This document shows, one piece after another, positions 24,771-35,162 of a stretch of 64,000 nucleotides of DNA (its first letter is position 1; every line of letters begins with the position of its first letter). This stretch comes from Leifsonia sp040686855 (GTDB lineage: Bacteria > Actinomycetota > Actinomycetes > Actinomycetales > Microbacteriaceae), in the NCBI RefSeq assembly GCF_040686855.1, contig NZ_JBFBOG010000001.1, positions 930,001-994,000 of the forward strand, in the 5' to 3' direction. The notes beneath the pieces were generated by a model. The model made no database searches and was not told the origin of the DNA. It saw only the letters and a list, made by a program, of their open reading frames with translations. The position numbers were made by a program, and so were the translations under genes.

Positions 24771-25739
24771 GGCCTCGTCCGACGCGCCGGCGAACCGGTC
24801 CGTCGCCTCGATCAGGGCGTCCAGGATGCCCGGCTCATCGAAGGCGTGCCCGGCGTCCGGGATGATCCGCAGCTCCGCTTCCGGCAGCGATCGGTGCAGA
24901 TCCCAGGCGGTCATCGGCGGCGTGCAGACGTCGTAACGGCCCTGCACGATGACGGTCGGGATGTCCGCGAGCTTCGGCGCATCCCGGATCAGCTGGCCCT
25001 CCTCGAACCAGCCGCCGTGCACGAAGAAGTGGTTCTCGATGCGAGCGAACGCGACCGCGTACGCGTCCTGCGTGAACGAAGCGACCAGCTCGGGACGCGG
25101 CAGCAACGTGATCGTGGACGACTCCCAGCGCGACCAGGCGATCGCCGCCGGCTGGTGCACAGCCGGGTCGGGGTCGGCGAGCAGCCGCTGATACGCCCGG
25201 ATGAGGTGGCCGCGCTCCGCGGGCGGCACGGGTTCGAGGAAGCCCTCCCACAGGTCGGGGAACAGCGCCGCCGCGCCGCCTTCGTAGAACCAGTCGAGCT
25301 CCTGCGCCCGCAGGGTGAAGATGCCCCGCAGGACGAGCTCGGTCACGCGCTCGGGATGCGTCTCCGCATACGCGAGGGCGAGCGTGCTCCCCCAGGACCC
25401 GCCGAACACCTGCCAGCGCTCCACGCCCAGATGCTCGCGCAGGCGCTCGATGTCGTCGACGAGGTGCCACGTCGTGTTCACCGCGAGGTCGGCCTCCGGC
25501 TCGCTGGCGTGCGGGAGGCTGCGGCCGCACATTCGCTGGTCGAACAGCACGATGCGGTAGCGCTCCGGGTCGAACAGACGGCGGTGCGCCGGGGTGGTCG
25601 CGCCGCCCGGGCCGCCGTGCAGGAAGACGACGGGCTTGCCCTCCGGGTTGCCGCTCACCTCCCAGTACAGCTGCTGGCCGTCGCCGACGTCCAGCATCCC
25701 GCTGTCGTAGGGCTCGATCTCCGGGTACAGGGTCCGCAT
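24759..25739 (-). CDS. pip: prolyl aminopeptidase (proline iminopeptidase)
   Basis: A 326-residue cytoplasmic serine peptidase of family S33 that frees N-terminal proline from peptides. Visible are the oxyanion loop HGGPGG at ~40, DQRMCGRS (~68), the nucleophile elbow GGSWGS at ~110, GIFTLR and a late GRYD (acid) and GHAFDE (His) pair near 265 and 295. The N-terminal LYPEIEPYDSGML is diagnostic for the bacterial enzyme. Length is normal. TAGCCT six bases before ATG 25739 suggests a leaderless transcript. The 3' end overlaps the cytidylyltransferase gene. Confidence 0.94.
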   Translation of the reverse strand: MRTLYPEIEPYDSGMLDVGDGQQLYWEVSGNPEGKPVVFLHGGPGGATTPAHRRLFDPERYRIVLFDQRMCGRSLPHASEPEADLAVNTTWHLVDDIERLREHLGVERWQVFGGSWGSTLALAYAETHPERVTELVLRGIFTLRAQELDWFYEGGAAALFPDLWEGFLEPVPPAERGHLIRAYQRLLADPDPAVHQPAAIAWSRWESSTITLLPRPELVASFTQDAYAVAFARIENHFFVHGGWFEEGQLIRDAPKLADIPTVIVQGRYDVCTPPMTAWDLHRSLPEAELRIIPDAGHAFDEPGILDALIEATDRFAGASDEASAG

Positions 25740-25745
25740 GGGATG

Positions 25746-25751
25746 AGGCTA
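25746..25751 (-). promoter_or_regulatory. -10 element, leaderless start of pip
   Basis: TAGCCT on the minus strand, six bases before ATG 25739. Confidence 0.45.
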
Positions 25752-25765
25752 GCGGCAGACGGAGG

Positions 25766-26437
25766 TCACACCCCGGCGCCGCGCTCGATCGACGACCGCA
25801 GCGCCCGCCCGGTGGCCGGGTCGAGGGACAGCAGCCACGCCTGCAGCGCGGCGGCTGGCCAGTGACCGGTGCGCAGATCGAGGCCCGGGTCCGGCACGAA
25901 CCCCGCAGCCTCCCGGACGCAGCCGACGACGTCCAGAAGCGCGATCGTCGCGGCGACGCGCGGGGTGGGCTCGTGGTCGATGGCGAGCGACCATCGCACC
26001 GCCTCGCGCAGCGCCTGCTCCTCGGTCGTGCTCGACGCGGGATGGACGGGCGCGCCGGGGAGGCCGAGGAATGCCCACGGCCTCCGCTCGTGCAGCACCC
26101 CGCGCTCCACCAAACCCGAGAGCACGGCGTCGGCGAGCGGGCCGCGGCCGAGCCGGTCGACCCACCATTCGTCCGTCTGCGGAGCGGCGGTCGCCGCGAT
26201 GCGCTCGCGCACGGCCGCGACCGGGTCCTTGTCTGCATTGCCGAGGGAGGTCGCGCACACGCGACCTTCGTCGTCGAGATGCGCCTCGCCGCGGACCGCC
26301 AGCTCTGCCAGCGCCCCCGCGCCCAGCACGGCGCTGAAGGTCCGCAGCTCGACCGCTCGGCGGCCGCTGGAATCACGGAGCAGGAGGAGGGCCAGGCCCT
26401 CGGGGACGCTGAGCGTTTCGAGTGCGGGAAGGGTCAC
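25766..26437 (-). CDS. GOLPH3/VPS74 (GPP34) family protein
   Basis: This 223-residue protein looks like the bacterial branch of the GPP34 family, whose eukaryotic members bind phosphatidylinositol-4-phosphate on Golgi membranes and retain glycosyltransferases. Visible are LALLLLRDSSGR near 15, GAGALAELAVRGEAHLDD at ~38, DRLGRGPLADAVLSGLVERGVL at ~95 and W.LAIDHEPTPRVAATIALLD at ~150. No membrane helix or signal is present. The bacterial function is unknown. GTG 26437 lies inside a perfect 12-bp palindrome (GTCCTTAAGGAC 26438-26449 borders it), and the AAGGA is too close to act as a normal ribosome binding site. Confidence 0.8.
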   Translation of the reverse strand: MTLPALETLSVPEGLALLLLRDSSGRRAVELRTFSAVLGAGALAELAVRGEAHLDDEGRVCATSLGNADKDPVAAVRERIAATAAPQTDEWWVDRLGRGPLADAVLSGLVERGVLHERRPWAFLGLPGAPVHPASSTTEEQALREAVRWSLAIDHEPTPRVAATIALLDVVGCVREAAGFVPDPGLDLRTGHWPAAALQAWLLSLDPATGRALRSSIERGAGV

Positions 26438-26485
26438 GTCCTTAAGGACGCTTGCGCAGCCCGTTCGTGACGCGTTCCGACTGGA

Positions 26486-27373
26486 TCAGAGCCGGGCCGC
26501 CGGCACCGAGAAGGTGTCGCAGGCCGCCGCACCCTGGCGGAAGCCGGTCGTGAACCAGCGCTGCCGCTGCTCGGCCGAGCCGTGCGTCCATCCCTCCGGG
26601 TCGACGCGACCGGTCGCCGCCTGCTGGATGCGGTCGTCGCCGACCGCCGCCGCCGCGCTCAGGGCGTCCGTGATCTGGGCGTCGGTGATCGGCTCGAGGA
26701 ACGTGCGGCCGTTCTCGTCCTTCGTCGTCGACGCGGCGCCCGCCCAGCTGCCGGCGAAGCAGTCCGCCTGCAACTCGGTGCGGACGCTGTCGGAGGCGGG
26801 GCCCGTCTCGCGGCTGGTGTGCTTGTCCATGATCCCGGCGATGTTCTGGATGTGGTGCCCCCACTCGTGGGCGACGACGTACATCTCGGCGAGCGGTCCG
26901 CCGCTCGATCCGAACTTGGAGCGCAGCTCGTCGTAGAAGCCGGTGTCGACGTAGAGGGTCTGGTCGGGCGGGCAGTAGAACGGGCCGACGGCACTCGTCG
27001 CTCCGCCGCATCCCGTGTTCGTCTGGTCGGTGAAGAGGACGAACTGCGGGCTCGAGTACGTGCCGCCGAGCTGGGGGAGCTCGTCGGCCCAGTAGGTGTC
27101 GAGGGACGCGGCCGCGCCCTGCATCCGGCAGTCGATGCTCGCGTTCGCCTCGGCGCCGGTCGAGCAGCTGACGGCCTGGTCGCCGGTGCCGATCTGCTCG
27201 GTCCCGCCACCGGATCCGCCGCCCACGAGCCCCGAGACGTCGACGCCGAAGAGCTGGGCGATGAGGAACACGGCGATGGCGCCGAGGCCGACGCCTCCGG
27301 CGGCGATCCCGGTCGTACGGCCGCGGCGGCGCACCTTGCCGCCGCTGATGTCGGCATTCGGATCGAACGTCAT
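26486..27373 (-). CDS. neutral zinc metallopeptidase, YpfJ/KPN_02809 family
   Basis: A 295-residue membrane-anchored metallopeptidase. The N-terminus MTFDPNADISGGKVRRRG and a single helix (~25-45) are followed by a Gly/Ser spacer and the peptidase domain. The zinc motif VAHEWGHHIQ lies at ~168, and a downstream ELQADCFAGSW provides the third ligand region. Four cysteines could form disulfides outside the membrane. I start at 27373: the open frame continues upstream, but this N-terminus is the family norm and TATCCT (27381-27386) ends seven bases before it, giving a leaderless transcript. It is divergent from malate dehydrogenase over only 91 bases. The natural substrate is not known. Confidence 0.9.
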   Translation of the reverse strand: MTFDPNADISGGKVRRRGRTTGIAAGGVGLGAIAVFLIAQLFGVDVSGLVGGGSGGGTEQIGTGDQAVSCSTGAEANASIDCRMQGAAASLDTYWADELPQLGGTYSSPQFVLFTDQTNTGCGGATSAVGPFYCPPDQTLYVDTGFYDELRSKFGSSGGPLAEMYVVAHEWGHHIQNIAGIMDKHTSRETGPASDSVRTELQADCFAGSWAGAASTTKDENGRTFLEPITDAQITDALSAAAAVGDDRIQQAATGRVDPEGWTHGSAEQRQRWFTTGFRQGAAACDTFSVPAARL

Positions 27374-27380
27374 GACGCGC

Positions 27381-27386
27381 AGGATA
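27381..27386 (-). promoter_or_regulatory. -10 element, leaderless start of 27373 gene
   Basis: TATCCT on the minus strand, seven bases before ATG 27373. Confidence 0.45.
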
Positions 27387-27451
27387 CGCCCGGCCGGACG
27401 GCTGGACATGGGGGTTGCGCCGGGGCTTGCGCATAGGGCAGAGGGCCGGTC

Positions 27452-27457
27452 TAGGCT
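27452..27457 (+). promoter_or_regulatory. -10 element, leaderless start of mdh
   Basis: TAGGCT, seven bases before GTG 27465; TTGCGC at 27427-27432 is a possible -35. Confidence 0.45.
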
Positions 27458-27464
27458 CGGCGGC

Positions 27465-28455
27465 GTGAGCGCATCCACCACGCCGGTGACCGTCACCGTG
27501 ACCGGGGCGGGGGGTCAGATCGGGTACGCGCTGCTGTTCCGCATCGCCTCCGGGCAGCTGCTCGGCCGGGAGACGCCGGTGCGGCTGAGGCTGCTCGAGA
27601 TCCCGGCGGGCCTGCGGTCGGCGGAGGGCACGGCGCTGGAGCTGGAGGACGGCGCGTTCCCGCTGCTCCACTCGGTCGACGTCACCGACGACGCGCGCGC
27701 CGCGTTCGACGGCGTGAACATCGCCCTGCTCGTCGGGGCGCGCCCGCGCGGACCCGGGATGGAGCGCAGCGACCTCCTCGCGGCCAACGGCGCGATCTTC
27801 GGACCGCAGGGCGAGGCGATCAACGCGGGGGCGGCGCCCGACGTGCGGGTGCTCGTGGTGGGGAACCCCGCCAATAACGAACGCGCTCATCGCGAGCGCG
27901 CACGCCCCCGACGTGCCGGCCGAGCGCTTCACGGCGATGACCCGGCTCGACCACAACCGCGCGGTCGCGCAGCTCGCGCGGCACCTCCGCGTGCCCGTGC
28001 GCTCGGTCGACGGCGTGATCGTGTGGGGCAATCACTCGGCGAGCCAGTACCCGGATCTGACGCACGCCACGGTGGACGGACGCCCGGCTACCGAGCTGGT
28101 GGACGAGGGCTGGCTGGTCGACGAGTACATCCCGCGTGTTGCGAAGCGCGGCGCCGAGATCATCGAGGTGCGCGGGTCGTCGTCGGTCGCGTCCGCGGCG
28201 AGCGCCGCGATCGACCACGTCCACGACTGGGTGAACGGCACCGGCGACCGGTGGACCAGTGCGGGCGTCGTGTCCGACGGGTCCTACGGCGTGCCGGGGG
28301 GTCTGGTGTCGTCGTTCCCGGTCCGGTCGGAGGCCGGCGCATGGCGGATCGTCGAAGGCCTCGACATCGACGCCTTCTCGCGCGAGCGCATCGACGCATC
28401 CGTCGCCGAACTCGTCGCCGAGCGCGACGCCGTCCGCGCCCTCGGTCTCCTCTAG
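27465..28455 (+). pseudogene. mdh: malate dehydrogenase, interrupted by a one-base insertion
   Basis: The two halves of one NAD-dependent malate dehydrogenase lie in different frames. The first, from GTG 27465, has the NAD site VTGAGGQIGYALLFRI and RPRGPGMERSDLL, and reaches VVGNPAN at ~27874. The second resumes in the +1 frame with NALIASAHAPDVPAERF, TRLDHNRAVAQL (~27945), the catalytic-region VWGNHSASQYPDL and the C-terminus LVAERDAVRALGLL, ending at 28455. One extra A at 27876-27877 (CAATAACG for CAATACG) explains it; removing it restores 329 residues, the normal length. Both halves look intact, so this is either a recent mutation or a sequencing error. Without correction the first frame runs on to 28661 as nonsense. 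Confidence 0.88.
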
Positions 28456-28471
28456 CCCTCTTCCTCCGCAG

Positions 28472-28524
28472 ATTCGTGCCGAATGTGCGTTATGGCGTAG
28501 CCATTCCGCACATTCGGCACGAAT
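28472..28524. repeat. REP-like long palindrome, copy 1 (also bidirectional terminator)
   Basis: Two perfect 18-bp arms (28472-28489 and 28507-28524) flank an inner stem ATGGC-GTA-GCCAT (28492-28504). Each arm contains the smaller palindrome ATTCG..CGAAT. TTTT follows on the plus strand. It lies between two convergent genes and has a close relative at 44692-44744. Confidence 0.85.
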
Positions 28525-28536
28525 TTTCCCCGCGGG

Positions 28537-30633
28537 TCAGCGCTTTTTCTGGGACTTCTCGGGGGTGGGGAGCGTGCCGGCGGCGCGGCGCTCGGCGTAG
28601 TAGGCGCGGGCCTCGGCCTGGCGCTCCGCCTCCGCACCGGACGCGATCTTCGCGCGGATGAGCTCGGGGCCGTAGCCGAACGCGTCCACGAGGTCGACGG
28701 CGTGCGGGCGGATGCGCGTGATCAGGCGGTCGATGTAGGCACTGACGGCCTGCGCGCGCTGCGGCGACAGGCGGCCGTTCATCAGGTACCAGGCGAGGTG
28801 CTTCTCGATCAGCCCGAAGCCGAACAGGTCGCGCAGCCAGGTCAGCACCTGCTTGGTCCCGGCGTCGGGAGCCTGCTCCAACGCGTCCGTGAACGCCTCC
28901 CACTGCAGCAGCTCGCCGTGAGCGCGGGCGGCCTCGATGAGCTCGTTCTGCTGCGAGTTGAACAGGTCGGCCGCGGCCTTCTTGCCCAGCTTGGACGCGG
29001 GACGGAGCTTGCCGGCGATCTGCGCGATCATGGTCTCGACGCGGGCCGTCAGCAGCTCGCGCTGCGTCGTCGGCTCCTGCAGCCAGTTGACGGAGCGGGC
29101 GGTCGAGCCGAAGTCGCGGACCGTCTGCGCGACGCTCCGCAGCCCCGACCCGTGGTACGCCTTGCCCGCCGCCTGCGTGACGACGTAGCGGGCGAGCGCG
29201 CCGGCGTCCGCCTTCGCGAACTTGCGGCTGTAGTCCGTGAGCAGGCGCTTCGCGACCAGCTGCAGCAGGACGTTGTTGTCGCCCTCGAAGGTGACCCAGA
29301 TGTCCAGGTCCTGGCGAAGCGAGGTGATCCGGTTCTCGGTGAGGAAGCCGGCTCCTCCGCAGGCCTCCCGGGCCTCCTGCAGCGTGTCGAGCGCGTGCCA
29401 GGTGCTCAGCGGCTTCAGCGCCGCCGCGATGGTCTCGAGGTCCTGCCGGTCGGTGTCGGAGTCGGCTTTGCCGCTGAACACGTCGTCGAACTTGTGCAGG
29501 AACACCTCGTGCGCGAAGCCGGCGGCGTAGGTGGTCGCCAGGCGCGGCAGCAGGCGGCGCTGGTGGCGCTGGTAGTCGAGGATGACCTCCTCGTCGCTGT
29601 CGCTGCCGGCCGTGAACTGGCGGCGCTGGTCGGCGTAGGTGATCGCGATCTTCAGCCCGATCTTGGAGGCGATGACCGCCGAACCGTCGAGCGAGACGCG
29701 GCCCTGGACGAGCGTGCCGAGCATCGTGAAGAAGCGGCGGCCGGGGCTCGCGATCGGCGACGTGTAGGTGCCGTCCTCGGCGACGTCCCCGTAGCGGTTC
29801 AGCAGGTCGGTGCGCGGGATGCGCACGCCGGTGAAGTGCAGCCGGCCGTTGTCGACGCCGTTCAGGCCACCCTTCTGGCCGTCGTCCTCGCCGCCGATGC
29901 CGGGCAGGAAGTCGCCGTTCGCATCCCGGATCGGGACGTAGAACGCGTGCACGCCGTGGTTGACGTTCTTCGTGATGAGCTGGGCGAAGACGACCGCGGC
30001 CGTGGCGTCGACCGCCGCGTTGCCGAGGTAGTCCTTCCACGCGCCCCGGAACGGGGTGTCGAGGACGAACTCCTGCGTCTCCGGGTCGTAGGTGGCGGTG
30101 GTGCCGACGCTGGCGACGTCCGAGCCGTGGCCGGTCTCGGTCATCGCGAAGGCGCCGGGCACGTCGAGCGACATGATCGCGGGCAGGTACTTCTGGTGGT
30201 GATGCTCGGTGCCCAGGTGCATGACGGCTGAGCCGAACAGGCCCCACTGGACGCCGGACTTGATCTGCACCGAGGGGTCGGCCGCCACGAGCTCTTCGAA
30301 GGCGGCGATGTTGCCGCCGTTGTCCTCCTGGCCGCCCACCGACTTCGGGAAGGCGCGGTGCACCTGCCCGTTCTCGACGAGGAGCTTCAGCTGCTCGAAC
30401 ACGCGCGTGCGGTGGTCGGCGACCGACAGCCCCTCCTGCTTCTGCATCTCCGGGCGCGATGAGAGCGCTCGGGAGGCGAGGCGGGCCTCCGCCCAGTCGC
30501 CCAGCAGCTGGCGGCCCAGCGCTTCGACGTCGACGCGCGGTGCGGCGCCGGTCGTGCGCGGGGGCTCGGGGACGGCGGGCGTCGTGGATGCAGCGGGGGT
30601 CGCGCTCGGGACGCGTTCGGCAGTGTCGACCAT
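28537..30633 (-). CDS. acyl-CoA oxidase / acyl-CoA dehydrogenase family
   Basis: A 698-residue flavoprotein of the acyl-CoA oxidase type, which carries out the first step of fatty-acid beta-oxidation. The first ~35 residues are a Pro/Thr/Ala-rich extension. The FAD/substrate motif AMTETGHGSDVASV is at ~155. RGRVSLDGSAV, ITYADQRRQF (~325), EACGGAGFLTENR (~420) and WVTFEGDNNVLLQ (~440) are all classical. The C-terminal ACOX domain extends to the end and gives the two-domain size larger than plain dehydrogenases (~390). AGGAGAGG precedes ATG 30633. In the 255-base upstream gap (30634-30888) I see an imperfect hairpin (~30711-30752) and the terminator of the next gene. Confidence 0.9.
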   Translation of the reverse strand: MVDTAERVPSATPAASTTPAVPEPPRTTGAAPRVDVEALGRQLLGDWAEARLASRALSSRPEMQKQEGLSVADHRTRVFEQLKLLVENGQVHRAFPKSVGGQEDNGGNIAAFEELVAADPSVQIKSGVQWGLFGSAVMHLGTEHHHQKYLPAIMSLDVPGAFAMTETGHGSDVASVGTTATYDPETQEFVLDTPFRGAWKDYLGNAAVDATAAVVFAQLITKNVNHGVHAFYVPIRDANGDFLPGIGGEDDGQKGGLNGVDNGRLHFTGVRIPRTDLLNRYGDVAEDGTYTSPIASPGRRFFTMLGTLVQGRVSLDGSAVIASKIGLKIAITYADQRRQFTAGSDSDEEVILDYQRHQRRLLPRLATTYAAGFAHEVFLHKFDDVFSGKADSDTDRQDLETIAAALKPLSTWHALDTLQEAREACGGAGFLTENRITSLRQDLDIWVTFEGDNNVLLQLVAKRLLTDYSRKFAKADAGALARYVVTQAAGKAYHGSGLRSVAQTVRDFGSTARSVNWLQEPTTQRELLTARVETMIAQIAGKLRPASKLGKKAAADLFNSQQNELIEAARAHGELLQWEAFTDALEQAPDAGTKQVLTWLRDLFGFGLIEKHLAWYLMNGRLSPQRAQAVSAYIDRLITRIRPHAVDLVDAFGYGPELIRAKIASGAEAERQAEARAYYAERRAAGTLPTPEKSQKKR

Positions 30634-30800
30634 GACCTCTCCTAACGGAAATCGCGGGATATCGTCACGCTACGACGCCCGTCGCGCGAGCGGAAACCGT
30701 CGGTGCCCCGCCTACAAAAGCGGGTCGGGACGTCCACCCCGCCCTTTGTGGGAACCGTCCAAAGGCGCGCCTCCGCGCCGTGACACCACGCACAACGCGC

Positions 30801-30873
30801 GCAGCCCCCGGAGCGCAGCAAAAACGTCGCCCCAGACGGCCTGGGACGACGTTTTCGTGTGCTCGGGGGCTGC
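30801..30873 (-). terminator. nested double hairpin terminator
   Basis: An inner stem, AAAACGTCG/CGACGTTTT with CCCAG/CTGGG inside (30821-30855), lies within an outer stem GCAGCCCCCG/CGGGGGCTGC (30801-30810 with 30864-30873). On the minus strand the inner stem ends in five T, as expected for the gene ending at 30889. Confidence 0.85.
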
Positions 30874-30888
30874 GGGCCGCGGAGCGGG

Positions 30889-31371
30889 TCAGGCGGCGCG
30901 GCGCGGGGCGCGCGGGGTGCGCAGGTCGCGCTGCTGCGGGCGGGGGGCTCGGAGCGGCGTGGCGAGCGCAGCGCGTGCGGCCGCGGCTCCCTTGAGCTCG
31001 ATGACGGTCCCGGACGCGATCTGGGCGTCGCGCTCGACGCGCGCGCCGTTGCCGATCATCGCGTTCTCGCCGAGCTTCGCGCCGCTGCCGATCTTGACGC
31101 CGGAGCCGACGATGCAGCCCGCGCCGATGTGGACGTTCGCGCCCACGAAGGTGCGGTCGCCGACCGTGGCGCCCTTGTCGATCCAGCTGCCGGCGCCGAC
31201 ATAGGCGTCCATCCCGACACGGGCATCGGCCTCGACGTAGGCGGTGGGCTCGATGTACGCAGACTCGGCCACCCGCGCCGTCGGGGCGACGAGACCCCGG
31301 CCGTTCGCGTGACGCTTGTACTTGATGACGGCCCCGGTCTCGTCCTCGAGCTCTTCGATCATTCGTGCCAT
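30889..31371 (-). CDS. left-handed beta-helix (hexapeptide repeat) protein
   Basis: A 160-residue protein built almost wholly of hexapeptide turns from residue ~30 to ~125 (YIEPTAYVEADARVGMDAYV type, with V/I at every sixth place), as in hexapeptide acyltransferases and gamma-carbonic-anhydrase-like proteins. The N-terminal ~25 residues (ARMIEELEDETGAVIKY) and the basic, Pro/Arg-rich C-terminal ~30 are outside the helix. No catalytic His cluster for zinc is evident, so the enzyme type is open. I choose ATG 31371 because GGAGGA lies about ten bases upstream; ATG 31389 is possible but that GGAGGA would then be coding. It is monocistronic with a strong terminator. A GGGAA-GTAA-TTCCC dyad (31434-31447) lies upstream. 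Confidence 0.75.
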   Translation of the reverse strand: MARMIEELEDETGAVIKYKRHANGRGLVAPTARVAESAYIEPTAYVEADARVGMDAYVGAGSWIDKGATVGDRTFVGANVHIGAGCIVGSGVKIGSGAKLGENAMIGNGARVERDAQIASGTVIELKGAAAARAALATPLRAPRPQQRDLRTPRAPRRAA

Positions 31372-31532
31372 GTAGCTTGAGTCCTCCATTCGAGCTCGTT
31401 AAGTAATCGCTCAATGACATAACACCGCCCCACGGGAAGTAATTCCCTGGTCGTACGGTGGAACGACGGACGATACGCCCTCACGGAGACGCCGCAAGGG
31501 GTTACCCCCGGGGAGGATGCTGTGGCCGGAGC

Positions 31533-33560
<2,028 letters not shown>

Positions 33561-33567
33561 GCCTTCG

Positions 33568-33573
33568 ATCGTA
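33568..33573 (-). promoter_or_regulatory. -10 element, leaderless start of recQ
   Basis: TACGAT on the minus strand, seven bases before ATG 33560. Confidence 0.45.
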
Positions 33574-33648
33574 ACGGCGGCCGCCGACGCGTTCCCGGGG
33601 AGCGGCCGCATCTGTGGATAACCCGCGCATGCGCGGCCCCGCCTCCGG

Positions 33649-33654
33649 TACCAT
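33649..33654 (+). promoter_or_regulatory. -10 element, leaderless start of 33662 gene
   Basis: TACCAT, seven bases before ATG 33662. Confidence 0.45.
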
Positions 33655-33661
33655 CGCCCAC

Positions 33662-34225
33662 ATGCGCCGGCTCATCGTGACGGAGTTCATGACCCTCGAC
33701 GGCGTCGTCGAGGCACCCGGCGGCGAGCCCACGCATCCGCACTCCGGCTGGACCATCCCCTTCGGCACCGACGCCCTGTACGCCTTCAAGCTGCGCGAGG
33801 TGCTGGAGGCGGAATCCCTCCTGCTCGGGCGGCGCACCTACCAGCAGTTCGCCGACGCCTGGCCGCCGCGCGAGGGCGAGTTCGCCGACAAGATGAACGC
33901 CATGCCGAAGGCCGTGGCGACCTCGCGTCCCGCTGAGCTGACCTGGAACGCGACCGCGCTCGAGGCGCCGATCCGGTCGTCCGTCCAGACGCTGAAGGAC
34001 GGCGACGGCGGCCCGATCCTCGTCGCGGGCAGCGCCTCCCTCGTCCGCTCCCTGCTGGTGTGGGGACTGGTCGACGAGCTGCGGTTGCTCACCTACCCCG
34101 TGATGGTGGGCGGCGGCATCCGGCTCTTCCCGGACGATCACGAGAAGTGGACGTTCGAGCTCGCTGAACTCACCCGATTCGACTCCGGCGCGGTGCTGCA
34201 CACCTACCGTCTGGCCGGGAGCTGA
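33662..34225 (+). CDS. dihydrofolate reductase family protein (RibD C-terminal domain)
   Basis: A 187-residue single-domain protein with the DHFR/RibD reductase fold. It shows MRRLIVTEFMTLDGVVEAPGG at the start, LLLGRRTYQQFADAWP at ~57, MPKAVATSR at ~80 and GGPILVAGSASLVRSLL at ~115, the NADPH-binding part. Proteins of this kind stand outside riboflavin operons and their substrates are mostly unknown. ATG 33662 matches the family N-terminus; a frame open to 33614 adds nothing conserved. It overlaps the next gene (TGATG), so the two are co-translated. Confidence 0.87.
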   Translation: MRRLIVTEFMTLDGVVEAPGGEPTHPHSGWTIPFGTDALYAFKLREVLEAESLLLGRRTYQQFADAWPPREGEFADKMNAMPKAVATSRPAELTWNATALEAPIRSSVQTLKDGDGGPILVAGSASLVRSLLVWGLVDELRLLTYPVMVGGGIRLFPDDHEKWTFELAELTRFDSGAVLHTYRLAGS

Positions 34226-35094
34226 TGCCGGCCGCAGTCCTCGGGCTTCTGAGCGCACTGGTCTACGGGTCCGCCGACTTCCTCGGCGGGGTGGCCGCGC
34301 GGCGCATCGGCCCGGTGAGGACCACCGCCGTCGGCGCCGTCAGCGGTCTGGCGCTGCTCCTGCTCTCACTGCCCGTCGCGGGAGGGGTGTGGTCGCCCGC
34401 CGCGCTCGGCTGGGGCGCGCTCTCGGGCCTCGTCGGGTCGGCGGCGGTCGGGCTGCTCTACGCGTGTCTCGCGATCGGGCCGATGAGCATCCTCTCGCCG
34501 CTGACCGCGCTCGTGTCGGCGCTCGTCCCGATGGCCTGGGGACTGGTCGGCGGCGACCGGTTCGGCCTGGTCGGCTCGCTGGCCCTCGGGCTCGCTCTCG
34601 TCGCGGTGGTGCTGGTCGGGTTCGTGCCCGAGAAGGGCGCGGTGCGGCCGAGCGCGCGTGCCCTCGGGATGGCCGTGGCAGCGGGCGCGCTGATCGGCGT
34701 GTTCCTCATCCTGCTGAATCAGACACCGGACGACTCCGGGGTCGTGCCGCTGATCGCCAACCGCGCGGTCAACGGCGCGGTCATGTGGGCGGTCGTCGCG
34801 CTGCTCCTGCTCCGGCGGCGCCGGGCGCTCGGGGACGCGGATGCGCTCCCCCGCCTGCAGCCGCACGGCGTCGGAATCGCGGCAGGCGCCGGCGCGCTGG
34901 ACGCATCCGCCAACCTGCTCATCCTGATCGGCCTCCGCCTCGGCGACCTGACCACCATGTCGGTGCTGGTCGCGCTCTACCCGGCGGGCACGATCCTGCT
35001 CGCCGCCATCGTCCTGCGGGAGCGGGTGGCGCCGGTGCAGTGGGTCGGCCTGGTGCTGGCCGTCACCGCCGCCGCCCTTCTGGCCCTGGACTGA
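34225..35094 (+). CDS. EamA/DMT family transporter
   Basis: A 289-residue integral membrane protein with ten predicted helices in two five-helix halves, the EamA (drug/metabolite transporter) pattern. Visible are SALVYGSADFLGG at the N-terminus, an internal pseudo-repeat, and near the end GDLTTMSVLVALYPAGTILLA followed by ERVAPVQWVGLVLA, the typical EamA closing motif. Substrate unknown; such proteins export amino acids or metabolites. ATG 34225 overlaps the stop of the RibD-like gene. It is 68 bases upstream of the amino-acid permease, which has its own ribosome binding site. Confidence 0.88.
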   Translation: MPAAVLGLLSALVYGSADFLGGVAARRIGPVRTTAVGAVSGLALLLLSLPVAGGVWSPAALGWGALSGLVGSAAVGLLYACLAIGPMSILSPLTALVSALVPMAWGLVGGDRFGLVGSLALGLALVAVVLVGFVPEKGAVRPSARALGMAVAAGALIGVFLILLNQTPDDSGVVPLIANRAVNGAVMWAVVALLLLRRRRALGDADALPRLQPHGVGIAAGAGALDASANLLILIGLRLGDLTTMSVLVALYPAGTILLAAIVLRERVAPVQWVGLVLAVTAAALLALD

Positions 35095-35162
35095 CATGCA
35101 GCATTCTTGAACTGGACCTGATTCCCGCTAACCTGGGTCGCTGGACCACACGAGGGAGCAGC

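Noticed and set aside
27877..28661. Continuation of the first malate dehydrogenase frame to 28661
   Set aside because: After the inserted base the text is Arg/Gly/Pro-rich and runs through the REP-like palindrome into the next gene; the conserved enzyme continues in the other frame.
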